Of a stretch of DNA of 8,894 nucleotides, positions 1 to 5,281 are shown in pieces. Position 1 is the first letter of the stretch; each line of letters begins with the position of its first letter. The DNA lies in contig DLBD01000082.1 in NCBI GenBank assembly GCA_002494125.1, forward strand, positions 1-8,894. Reading direction: 5' to 3'. The translations under genes were made by a program, and so were the position numbers. Below the pieces are notes generated by a model. That model saw nothing but the letters and a program-made list of their open reading frames with translations, did not search any database and was not told where the DNA came from. This stretch comes from Ruminococcaceae bacterium UBA7030 (lineage in GTDB: Bacteria > Bacillota > Clostridia > Oscillospirales > Acutalibacteraceae).

Positions 1-27
1 TAGGCGAGGTGCGATAACGAAGGTTAG
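1..27 (+). repeat. Left arm of inverted repeat
   Basis: Bases 1-23 are the exact reverse complement of 258-280. With one mismatch at base 24 the match extends to base 27 (partner 254-280). The arm starts at the window edge, so the true repeat may be longer. Its first 11 bases, TAGGCGAGGTG, also occur at 4793-4803 in the repeat that bounds the DUF559 nuclease element, so it probably belongs to the same dispersed family. Confidence 0.85.
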
Positions 28-62
28 TCCAAAAATCGCTTCTTTTCCGCCATAACCGCTTC

Positions 63-100
63 AAAAAGTCCATTAGGGCGCCAGCCCTAATGGACTTTTA
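63..100. terminator. Strong bidirectional hairpin terminator
   Basis: A perfect 16-bp stem (64-79 pairs with 84-99) closes on a four-base loop. A-runs lead in and T-runs lead out, so it can end transcription on either strand. It would stop an unseen plus-strand gene upstream of the window, or act as a backstop for the minus-strand kinase/PqqD unit. Confidence 0.85.
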
Positions 101-180
101 TTCATTGTTCTGACAAAAAATCTGTTGATTTTGGATGCAAAGCAGTTTTGACAAAGTATTTTTAGGCTATAAGGCAATAA

Positions 181-220
181 TAAAATCCGCTGCATACTTT
201 CCGTATTCAGCGGATTTTTT
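181..220. terminator. Hairpin terminator in the inverted-repeat interval
   Basis: An 11-bp perfect stem (182-192 with 208-218) holds an inner 4-bp stem (194-197 with 203-206) and is followed on the plus strand by a T-run. On the minus strand it is followed by TTTTATTATT. It is the nearest clear terminator downstream of the minus-strand PqqD-like gene ending at 312. Apart from the two hairpins and the repeat arms I see no gene in 1-311. Confidence 0.75.
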
Positions 221-253
221 GTTGTTTTAGAGTCAAAAAGACAAAGTCAAAAC

Positions 254-280
254 CTATCCTTCGTTATCGCACCTCGCCTA
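254..280 (-). repeat. Right arm of inverted repeat
   Basis: Reverse complement of 1-27 with one mismatch; 23 bases (258-280) are exact. The two arms enclose about 225 bases holding only two hairpins, so the whole could be a small non-coding mobile unit or two independent inserts of the same repeat in opposite directions. No target duplication can be judged because the left edge coincides with the window edge. Confidence 0.85.
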
Positions 281-311
281 ATACCCTCCCGTTTTAATTA
301 ACAATAATATA

Positions 312-572
312 TTACTCAAGCACTCCCGCATCCTGCATTTGTTTTATAATGCTTCTTGTGTCGGCGAGTGCTTTTTCCTTATCTATGCCGTATTTTTCGG
401 TAAGCCTTTCTGCGATTTTTTCCTCGTCAAGTCCGTCAGCAACGGCGTCCCAGATGTCGCTTGAGGTTTCGTTAAGCTCAATAAACATACTGTTTGAGCC
501 CTGCTTAACAGTTGCAACGACAAGATATTTCTCGCCGATTTTTCTTTTTACAAAGCCGCTTTTAATTTTCAT
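312..572 (-). CDS. PqqD-family peptide-recognition (RRE-like) protein
   Basis: 86 residues, the usual full length for stand-alone PqqD-like proteins. Family pattern seen: an N-terminal beta-strand stretch, the F-I-E-L-N-E-T-S-S-D-I-W core (residues 30-41) where the family has LN.t...IW, then D-G-L-D-E-E-K-I and a C-terminal helix ending in G-V-L-E. PqqD-like domains bind the leader part of ribosomally made peptides and present them to a modifying enzyme. The start overlaps the last codons of the upstream kinase-like gene by 11 bases and has an AAGGAGAA ribosome site at 578-585, so the two are translated together. No radical SAM or other maturase follows; the next sequence is the hairpin region. 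The family call is firm; the partner peptide is inferred (48-residue peptide at 1498-1644). Confidence 0.85.
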   Translation of the reverse strand: MKIKSGFVKRKIGEKYLVVATVKQGSNSMFIELNETSSDIWDAVADGLDEEKIAERLTEKYGIDKEKALADTRSIIKQMQDAGVLE

Positions 573-1299
573 TTTTCTTCTCCTTTTTAATAAAGGTTTC
601 GCCTGTCATAGCCTCAAACGAACACTTAACAGCATTTTCGCTGATGTCACATTCAAGAACATAAACGTCAATATTTTTAAGCATCAGGTCGAGCAAACCG
701 AGCGAATTCATAACCGCAGCCGCATCCTCGGGCAGATACATCTGCTTTATAATATCTGCAAGATAGTCGCCCGGTTTTACCTTGGTAATCTTATTTTCCT
801 TACCGCGCCTTATAAGGCAGATCGCTTTTATATCTGCGCTTGAATGGTTTTGAAAGCCCTCCTTGCCCGCATAAGGAGTTGCATAAGCGGTAACTCCGTC
901 TTCTCTTACATTAATAATCGGCTTGTCGCCGTTGACGATATCAACGCCGTCGACAAGCTTTTTCCAAAGCATTATGTGGGTAGTTTTCCCCGTTCCGCTC
1001 GGAGCTGTGAAAATATAGCCGTTTCCCTTGTAAGAAATCACTGCTCCGTGAAAAACCATTCTGTCAAAGAAGGGAAGCTTTTTCGCTATCTCACGGTATA
1101 CGCAAATACTTTCGGCGTATCCCCTTTTCGGATTAAACGGCGAATCGGCGATTTCCTTGTCGATGTCCTCGCTTTTTACCTCAACGGAAAAGTCCGGCTT
1201 GCCTTCTGTCAGATAGTCTTTACAGAAAAGCTTTGAATAGTCATATTCGCAGTTTATCTCAATATTAAGCTTTGCAAATTCAACGTTAAACTTTTGCAT
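562..1299 (-). CDS. HPr kinase-like P-loop protein (PadeK/HprK-related)
   Basis: 245 residues from the ATG at 1299. A TTG at 1314 in the same frame would add five residues, but the GAAGGAA ribosome site (1306-1312) lies inside that extension, 6 bases before the ATG, so ATG is preferred. Residues 99-108 form a Walker A loop (APSGTGKTTH), preceded by F-H-G-A at 83-86 and followed by V-N-G-D-K-P at 122-127, where HprK/PEPCK-type kinases have their metal-binding acidic motif. Length and layout match the HprK-like proteins of RiPP clusters, such as the paeninodin kinase PadeK, which phosphorylates its precursor peptide. It lacks the N-terminal domain of true HPr kinase, so a role in carbon control is unlikely. 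It is co-transcribed and overlaps with a PqqD-like gene. Kinase activity and substrate are inferred. Confidence 0.8.
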   Translation of the reverse strand: MQKFNVEFAKLNIEINCEYDYSKLFCKDYLTEGKPDFSVEVKSEDIDKEIADSPFNPKRGYAESICVYREIAKKLPFFDRMVFHGAVISYKGNGYIFTAPSGTGKTTHIMLWKKLVDGVDIVNGDKPIINVREDGVTAYATPYAGKEGFQNHSSADIKAICLIRRGKENKITKVKPGDYLADIIKQMYLPEDAAAVMNSLGLLDLMLKNIDVYVLECDISENAVKCSFEAMTGETFIKKEKKNEN

Positions 1300-1305
1300 A
1301 ATCAG

Positions 1306-1312
1306 TTCCTTC
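1306..1312 (-). promoter_or_regulatory. Ribosome site deciding the kinase start
   Basis: GAAGGAA on the minus strand, 6 bases before the ATG at 1299. It overlaps the codons that would follow the alternative TTG start at 1314, which argues for the shorter protein. Confidence 0.75.
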
Positions 1313-1328
1313 AATATAATGTATATAT

Positions 1329-1357
1329 ATTATAGCAAAAAGAATTAATATAGGCAA
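1329..1357 (-). promoter_or_regulatory. Sigma-A-type promoter for the kinase/PqqD unit
   Basis: On the minus strand, -35 TTGCCT (1352-1357) and a consensus -10 TATAAT (1329-1334) are 17 bases apart. Transcription would start near 1322, giving a leader of about 22 bases before the ATG at 1299. With the terminator at 1449-1484 upstream, this makes the kinase/PqqD pair a separate transcription unit from the peptide and surface-protein genes. Confidence 0.6.
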
Positions 1358-1448
1358 GGATATTAACGAATGAAATATTTACGGCAGGCTGTGCCCGCAT
1401 CCGATTATTGCCCGGACATAATAATTAACCTAAGTTTTCATTCTTCAT

Positions 1449-1484
1449 AAAAAAAACAGATGCATCGGTGTTACCCGATGCATC
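1449..1484 (-). terminator. Rho-independent terminator after the 48-residue peptide gene
   Basis: A perfect 10-bp GC-rich stem (1459-1468 with 1475-1484) with a 6-base loop is followed on the minus strand, after three bases, by eight T residues (1449-1456). It lies 13 bases past the peptide stop codon, so it ends the surface protein/peptide message. Confidence 0.9.
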
Positions 1485-1497
1485 CGTATTATTTGAT

Positions 1498-1644
1498 TTA
1501 GAATCCGAGCGGAACCTGACTGCCTGCATAACCGCCGATGCTTTCATCCACTGTCGGATGTGTCGGATCAATCGGTGATGCTGTAAGAATATCCTGTGAA
1601 GGTGTAATTACAACCTTAAATTCCGGATTTGAATATTTTGTCAT
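1498..1644 (-). CDS. 48-residue peptide with YxxP leader-like N-terminus (candidate RiPP precursor)
   Basis: Starts MTKYSNPEFKVVITPSQD, continues I-L-T-A-S, then a Pro/Thr/Asp-rich stretch (PIDPTHPTVDES) and ends GGYAGSQVPLGF. An AAGGAGGG ribosome site (1652-1659) sits 7 bases before the ATG and touches the stop codon of the large secreted protein, so the two are translationally coupled; a strong terminator follows. There is no signal peptide or membrane segment. Y4-x-x-P7 matches the YxxP leader motif that PqqD-like proteins bind in Gram-positive lasso systems, and a PqqD-like gene lies about 0.9 kb downstream. Short clostridial peptides with a Y-x-x-P-E-F-x-V-V...D-I-L-T-x-S start are familiar to me, but I know of no assigned function. 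There are no Cys residues, so thioether or disulfide chemistry is excluded; Ser, Thr, Tyr, Asp and Glu are available for phosphorylation, nucleotidylation or ester/amide crosslinks. The gene call is firm; the role is inference. Confidence 0.75.
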   Translation of the reverse strand: MTKYSNPEFKVVITPSQDILTASPIDPTHPTVDESIGGYAGSQVPLGF

Positions 1645-1658
1645 CTTTACACCCTCCT

Positions 1659-4532
1659 TTATGCGAAATATGCTGCTGCGGCTTCACCGTAGAGATACAT
1701 TGCTCTTGCAAGGTTCTGATAGTTTGTATCTGTTGAGCTTGCAAGGATGCTTCTTGCTACTGTGTATGCGCTCATTGTTATGTCGCCGCCGCTTGTTGAA
1801 ACTGTGAAGTTATCTCCAAGGTCAGACGCTGCAATTCCTCTTACTACGATTACAGGAGTATCTGTTGTATCTCCGTAGCCTGCTTCTGCTGTGATTGCTG
1901 AATTGCCTGCTGTCGATACGCTGTTTACCGTAACAAGATCACTTGTGTAGATGTTGATACCAAGCTCTGATGTAACTACGAGCGATACGCCTGTTACTGC
2001 AAGTGTTGCGCCTCCGCCTGTTGACGGGATTGTTGTAAGCGTTGTTACCGCATCGTTGTAATAGCTGTCTGCTACTGCCGAGCCACCAAAGTATGCCTGT
2101 GAAGCCTTACCGTAGTCTACGATTGCTTCATAGAGTGCCTTAAGGTTGCCGTCAGTTGCTGCTGCTCTTTCCTTACAAAGTGTTGAGGTCTGTACTGTAT
2201 TGCTGTAAACAGTTGTTCCGTTTGTGTTTTTAATTGCGATTGTGATATCGTCGCCAATCTGTGCAGGTGCCTGCTTGATTGAGAACGTGTAATATCCCTG
2301 ATAACCGCTTTCAGGACCGCTGTATACATCAAGGTCTGCAAGTGTTACAGAATCTGTTGCATATGCTGCTGTTTCGCTTACGTTGCTTGCGTGGTTGTAT
2401 GTAAGGTCAACTGTGTAATCTGCCGGATAATCCTTATCAAGATACAAGTTGAAGTTTACTGAACCGTCAAGCGTGAAGTTTGCTGCTACCTCAGCCTGCT
2501 CTACTGTGTACTTGCCCTGTGCGTTTGGCTCTGTTACAGGAATATAACCGTTTGCACAATACTCTGCAGGAACAACACTGTTGAAAGTACCGCCACTGAC
2601 TTCAACAGAAACATTGGTGGAATTGTTTACAGCGCTTGTTGAAGGAAGTTGTTTGATTTCACCACCGCTAACAGTTATTGAAATATCCTCTGAACCGCCG
2701 TCAACAGTAATAGCATCAACATTACCGCCGTTAACTATCCAGTTTGATTCGCTTTCTGTTCCGAGGCAAACGAAATTACCGTCGTTAACTTCTGTTGTGG
2801 CACCTGAATTAGCTCTTACAAATGATGAACCGCCTGTGAAATTACCGCCGTTGATAACAGTATATGAGTTGTCCTCTGATGACAGTGCAAGCGGATTACC
2901 AACATATGTTCCGCCCTCAACTGTGAGGTTCGGAGTTGTGCTTGAAGTTGATCTGTTAACAATAGCGCCCTTATTTGTTGTTACATTAACAGTTGCAACG
3001 CCATAGTTCATAACTGCAACGCCGCCGTCACCAAGAAAATCAGGGAAATACAGACCGTTGTTAACAAGAGTTCCGCCATAAACATCAAGGGTTCCTCTGT
3101 TTGTGATAACAGGGGTCGATGTGTTTGATGTTGTTATTGTGTAATCGTTGAGGTCAAGGCTGACATCAAGACCTGCAGGAATTGTGAAGTTGCCTGTTAT
3201 ATCGTCAAGAAGTGTGATTGTGTCACCACTCTGTGCAGCTGCGATAGCATCTTCAAGGGTCGGATAGCCGACGTTACCGATTGCTGCTACGCCTGTTGGT
3301 GCAGGAGCAGCAAGGTAATAGGTTGTGTTGATTGTCGGCGTTCCTTTGAAGGCTCCTCCGGTGTTGGAGAACATATCAGACAACGAGCTGCTTCCCAGAC
3401 TTCCCGTTCCCTCTTTAGGAATACTGTACGGGATACTGTATTCAGCAGTTTGTTCAGTTGATAATTTGATACCGGTGCAGCCTTTAAACATACTCTCATA
3501 GCAAGAATACTTCAGGCTTGTTGCCGGTAACTCCGATGGCGTTGTCAGACTTGTGCAGTTCTGGAACATACTTCGATAGCAAAAATTTGCCAGGGTTGTT
3601 GCCGGTAACTCCGGTGCCGTTGTCAGATTTGCGCAGCCACTAAACATACTCTCATAGCAAGAACTCATCAGGGTTATTGCCGGTAACTCCGGTGCCGTTG
3701 TCAGATTTGCGCAGCCACTAAACATATAATAATAGCATGCATTCGCCAGGGACGTTGCCGGTAACACCGGTGCTGTGGTAAGACTTCTGCAGCCACTAAA
3801 CATAAGAGAATAGCATGAAGGTGCCAGGCTTGTTGCCGGTAACTCCGGCGCCGTTGTCAGATTTGTGCAGTTCTGGAACATACCGCCATAGCAATCCTCC
3901 GCCAGGCTTGTTGCCCATAACTCCGGTGCCGTTGTCAGACTTGTGCAGCCATTAAACATAGCTTGATAGCAATGTCTTGCCAGGGTTGTTGCCTCTAACT
4001 CCGGCGCCATTCTCAGACTTGTGCAGCCATTAAACATATAAGCATAGCATGAATCTGCCAGGATAGTTGCCGGTAAATCCGGTGCCGTTGTCAGACTTGT
4101 ACAATTGTTGAACAAATAAGCAAAACAATAAGTACCCATACTGGAACCATCAGGATCAGTATAATCCAAAAGCGTTCTGATATCACCGCTGCAGGCAACA
4201 GTACCCTGGGTGGTAATCACCCAAGTTTTGTAATCACCATTACTACCGGTTATTTGCGTATTCCCTGTTCCACGCAAATACAGTTTATTATTAGCCGAAC
4301 TAATTTGCGAAGTACCATCCCATGTTGTCCATGTGTTGGTATCCGTAGAATACTGCAGCGTTCCGTTCCAGTTCCTCGCGTTATTATTGGTTTTGATGCT
4401 GAAGGAATCCGTGCCTCTAAAGGTCAGGTAAGGCTCGTCTGCCGCACTTGCCGTCAATGCGCTGAACGGCATCATTGCTACTACCATGAGAACAGCAAGA
4501 ATAACGCTGATAAATTTCTTTGAATTTCTCAT
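1659..4532 (-). CDS. Large secreted protein with BspA-like Cys-rich repeats, beta-helix-like region and Ruminococcus-type C-terminal domain
   Basis: 957 residues. Residues 1-31 are a classical signal peptide (basic MRNSKK, hydrophobic core, cleavage after ASA). Residues about 33-130 form a beta-rich start. Residues 137-372 hold nine 26-residue repeats of the type Y-x-x-M-F-x-x-C-x-x-L-T-T-A-P-E-L-P-A-T-x-L-A-x-x-C, related to BspA/DUF285 leucine-rich repeats. Residues 412-660 are beta-helix-like, opening with a YPTLEDAIAAAQSGDTITLL module and carrying repeated V-x-G-G-T/N-F turns. Residues 685-957 resemble a C-terminal domain common in secreted Ruminococcus proteins (A-x-x-D-Y-G-K-A-S-Q-A-Y-F and a similar L-Y-G-E-A-A-A-A-Y-F at the end). 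There is no LPxTG motif, dockerin or C-terminal membrane anchor. Ligand binding or adhesion is likely; no catalytic motif is seen. The start has a GAAAGGAA ribosome site (4543-4550), and the 48-residue peptide gene is coupled downstream. Confidence 0.85.
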   Translation of the reverse strand: MRNSKKFISVILAVLMVVAMMPFSALTASAADEPYLTFRGTDSFSIKTNNNARNWNGTLQYSTDTNTWTTWDGTSQISSANNKLYLRGTGNTQITGSNGDYKTWVITTQGTVACSGDIRTLLDYTDPDGSSMGTYCFAYLFNNCTSLTTAPDLPATILADSCYAYMFNGCTSLRMAPELEATTLARHCYQAMFNGCTSLTTAPELWATSLAEDCYGGMFQNCTNLTTAPELPATSLAPSCYSLMFSGCRSLTTAPVLPATSLANACYYYMFSGCANLTTAPELPAITLMSSCYESMFSGCANLTTAPELPATTLANFCYRSMFQNCTSLTTPSELPATSLKYSCYESMFKGCTGIKLSTEQTAEYSIPYSIPKEGTGSLGSSSLSDMFSNTGGAFKGTPTINTTYYLAAPAPTGVAAIGNVGYPTLEDAIAAAQSGDTITLLDDITGNFTIPAGLDVSLDLNDYTITTSNTSTPVITNRGTLDVYGGTLVNNGLYFPDFLGDGGVAVMNYGVATVNVTTNKGAIVNRSTSSTTPNLTVEGGTYVGNPLALSSEDNSYTVINGGNFTGGSSFVRANSGATTEVNDGNFVCLGTESESNWIVNGGNVDAITVDGGSEDISITVSGGEIKQLPSTSAVNNSTNVSVEVSGGTFNSVVPAEYCANGYIPVTEPNAQGKYTVEQAEVAANFTLDGSVNFNLYLDKDYPADYTVDLTYNHASNVSETAAYATDSVTLADLDVYSGPESGYQGYYTFSIKQAPAQIGDDITIAIKNTNGTTVYSNTVQTSTLCKERAAATDGNLKALYEAIVDYGKASQAYFGGSAVADSYYNDAVTTLTTIPSTGGGATLAVTGVSLVVTSELGINIYTSDLVTVNSVSTAGNSAITAEAGYGDTTDTPVIVVRGIAASDLGDNFTVSTSGGDITMSAYTVARSILASSTDTNYQNLARAMYLYGEAAAAYFA
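3417..4124 (-). repeat. Tandem 78-bp coding repeats (nine 26-residue units)
   Basis: Unit boundaries by residue are 137-162, 163-188, 189-214, 215-240, 241-266, 267-292, 293-318, 319-344, and a degenerate last unit at 345-372. The first eight keep two cysteines, at unit positions 8 and 26. The DNA is strongly conserved as well as the protein: the phrase GGTAACTCCGGTGCCGTTGT (plus strand) recurs in several units. This points to recent duplication or gene conversion and to likely copy-number variation between strains. Confidence 0.9.
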
Positions 4533-4572
4533 ATAATATCATTTCCTTTCATTAATGAATATTTCAAAATTT

Positions 4573-4629
4573 ATGGTGTATCCATACGGCTGACCGCACA
4601 AGAATTGTCCGCTGGGCATATACATCCAT
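4573..4629 (-). promoter_or_regulatory. Possible hairpin in the 5' leader of the surface-protein message
   Basis: ATGGTGTAT (4573-4581) pairs with ATACATCCAT (4620-4629) over 9 bp with one bulged base, enclosing about 38 bases. It falls between the predicted transcription start near 4638 and the ribosome site at 4543-4550. I recognise no known riboswitch class. It may affect stability or translation of the message. Confidence 0.35.
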
Positions 4630-4644
4630 ATTATTTATAATTTT

Positions 4645-4673
4645 ATTATATAGTAATATTAGAACAAATGCAA
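4645..4673 (-). promoter_or_regulatory. Promoter of the surface protein/peptide unit
   Basis: Minus-strand -35 TTGCAT (4668-4673) and consensus -10 TATAAT (4645-4650) are 17 bases apart. The predicted start near 4638 gives a leader of about 105 bases, long enough for post-transcriptional control. An AT-rich stretch with TGTTAAC-type sequence (around 4680-4705) lies just upstream and could help promoter activity. Confidence 0.6.
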
Positions 4674-4735
4674 TCAAAAAATTAACAAAATGTTAACAAA
4701 TTAATTCCGTTTTCTTTGGTATATATCTACAAAAA

Positions 4736-4775
4736 GAAAAGATAACAGACTTCTGTCTGTTATCTTTTCGTTTTT
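4736..4775. terminator. Bidirectional hairpin terminator
   Basis: A perfect 15-bp stem (4736-4750 with 4755-4769) with a four-base loop, flanked by a T-run on the plus strand and by TTTTTG on the minus strand. It lies just outside the nuclease element and separates its minus-strand gene from the surface-protein promoter. Confidence 0.9.
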
Positions 4776-4778
4776 CAT

Positions 4779-4828
4779 AAAAGCCTCCCCTTTAGGCGAG
4801 GTGTCAGCGAAGCTGACTGAGGGATTGT
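4779..4828 (+). repeat. Structured terminal repeat, left copy
   Basis: Starts AAAAGCCTCCC, then TAGGCGAGGTG, then a perfect 6-bp hairpin GTCAGC-GAA-GCTGAC (4803-4817), then TGAGGGATTGT. Read on the minus strand, its hairpin encodes the last residues S-L-S-Q-L-R and the TGA stop of the nuclease gene. It shares TAGGCGAGGTG with the arm at 1-27. Confidence 0.8.
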
Positions 4829-5172
4829 TTTATCAAGTTATCGAGATGTTCACAAACCCCGTCAAAGTTTTCGTTAATCTCATTATTGGGAATGCGGATA
4901 ATTTGTAATCCATATTCTTTTAGATATTCATCTCTTTGTTTATCGTATTTTTGTCCTGCTTCTTCAAAGTGTTGCGAACCGTCAAGCTCTATAATAAGCT
5001 TTGCAGAAGCGGAATAAAAATCAACGATGTATTTTCCAAGTACTTTTTGGCGAGAAAAACGAACGGGATAGTATTTCAAATAGTCATACCACAAATGACG
5101 TTCTTCTTTAGTCATGTTTTTACGCAATTCTTTTGCGTTTAATACAAGGGATTTATTATGCTTTCTGTCCAT
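4804..5172 (-). CDS. DUF559-family (VSR-like) endonuclease
   Basis: 122 residues, the usual size of stand-alone DUF559 proteins, related to the very-short-patch-repair endonuclease fold of the PD-(D/E)xK superfamily. Typical features: L-R-K-N-M-T-K-E-E-R-H-L-W (16-28), F-S-R-Q-K-V-L-G-K-Y-I-V-D-F-Y (39-53) with candidate metal ligand D51, then I-I-E-L-D-G-S-Q-H (60-68) with E62 and D64, and I-I-R-I-P-N-N-E near residue 91. All expected catalytic residues are present, so it may be active. The ribosome site GGAGGG (5180-5185) lies within the flanking repeat, and the last six codons and stop lie in the opposite repeat, so the gene is physically built into the repeat pair. A DNA nick or cut during movement of the element is an attractive but unproven role; the substrate is unknown. 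Confidence 0.88.
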   Translation of the reverse strand: MDRKHNKSLVLNAKELRKNMTKEERHLWYDYLKYYPVRFSRQKVLGKYIVDFYSASAKLIIELDGSQHFEEAGQKYDKQRDEYLKEYGLQIIRIPNNEINENFDGVCEHLDNLIKQSLSQLR

Positions 5173-5174
5173 TT

Positions 5175-5231
5175 ACAATCCCTCCGTCTGCCTTTCGGCA
5201 GCCACCTCCCTTTACACAAGGGAGGCTTTTT
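5175..5231 (-). repeat. Structured terminal repeat, right copy
   Basis: Reverse-oriented relative of 4779-4828. On the minus strand it reads AAAAAGCCTCCC, an 8-bp hairpin (5205-5212 with 5218-5225), GGAGGTG, a 5-bp hairpin CTGCC-GAAA-GGCAG (5188-5201) with a GNRA-type loop, then GGAGGGATTGT. The stems differ in sequence from the left copy but are kept base-paired, which suggests selection on structure. Read on the plus strand, the outer hairpin plus TTTTT could act as a terminator. Confidence 0.8.
5180..5185 (-). promoter_or_regulatory. Repeat-derived ribosome binding site of the nuclease gene
   Basis: GGAGGG on the minus strand, 7 bases before the ATG at 5172. It is part of the conserved GGAGGGATTGT end of the repeat, so the repeat itself provides translation of the nuclease. 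The left copy carries the equivalent GAGGG in the inward direction. Confidence 0.75.
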
Positions 5232-5281
5232 GTTATTAAACCTTCTTTATGAAGTGCCTCCCGCATCGCTTTTTTAATAAA

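Larger units (their letters stand above)
4779..5231 (-). mobile_element. Compact repeat-bounded element carrying a DUF559 nuclease gene
   Basis: About 450 bases whose ends are imperfect inverted copies of one structured repeat: AAAAGCCTCCC, a hairpin ending GAGGTG, a second hairpin with a GAA loop, then GAGGGATTGT pointing inward. The only gene is the nuclease, which fills the space between the repeats and extends into one of them. No transposase is present and no target duplication is obvious (flanks CGTTTTTCAT and GTTATTAAAC). Mobility is inferred from the architecture and from my recollection that such repeats and nuclease genes recur together in Ruminococcus-like genomes. Confidence 0.55.

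Noticed and set aside
148..173. Promoter for a small RNA (TTGACA...TATAAG) before the hairpin at 182
   Set aside because: The spacing is only 14 bases and the -10 is imperfect; a transcript would end at once in the hairpin.
349..1236. Plus-strand open frames opposite the kinase and PqqD genes
   Set aside because: They have no ribosome sites and low-complexity translations, and are mirror frames of well-supported minus-strand genes.
1300..1314. Alternative TTG start giving a 250-residue kinase
   Set aside because: The ribosome site GAAGGAA lies inside this extension and 6 bases before the ATG at 1299.
3417..4124. CRISPR-like regular repeats
   Set aside because: The 78-base periodicity is a protein repeat in a long open frame, without unique spacers of equal size or cas genes.
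4779..5231. Classical insertion sequence
   Set aside because: There is no transposase and no visible target duplication; the gene is a DUF559 nuclease, so it is described as a repeat-bounded element instead.
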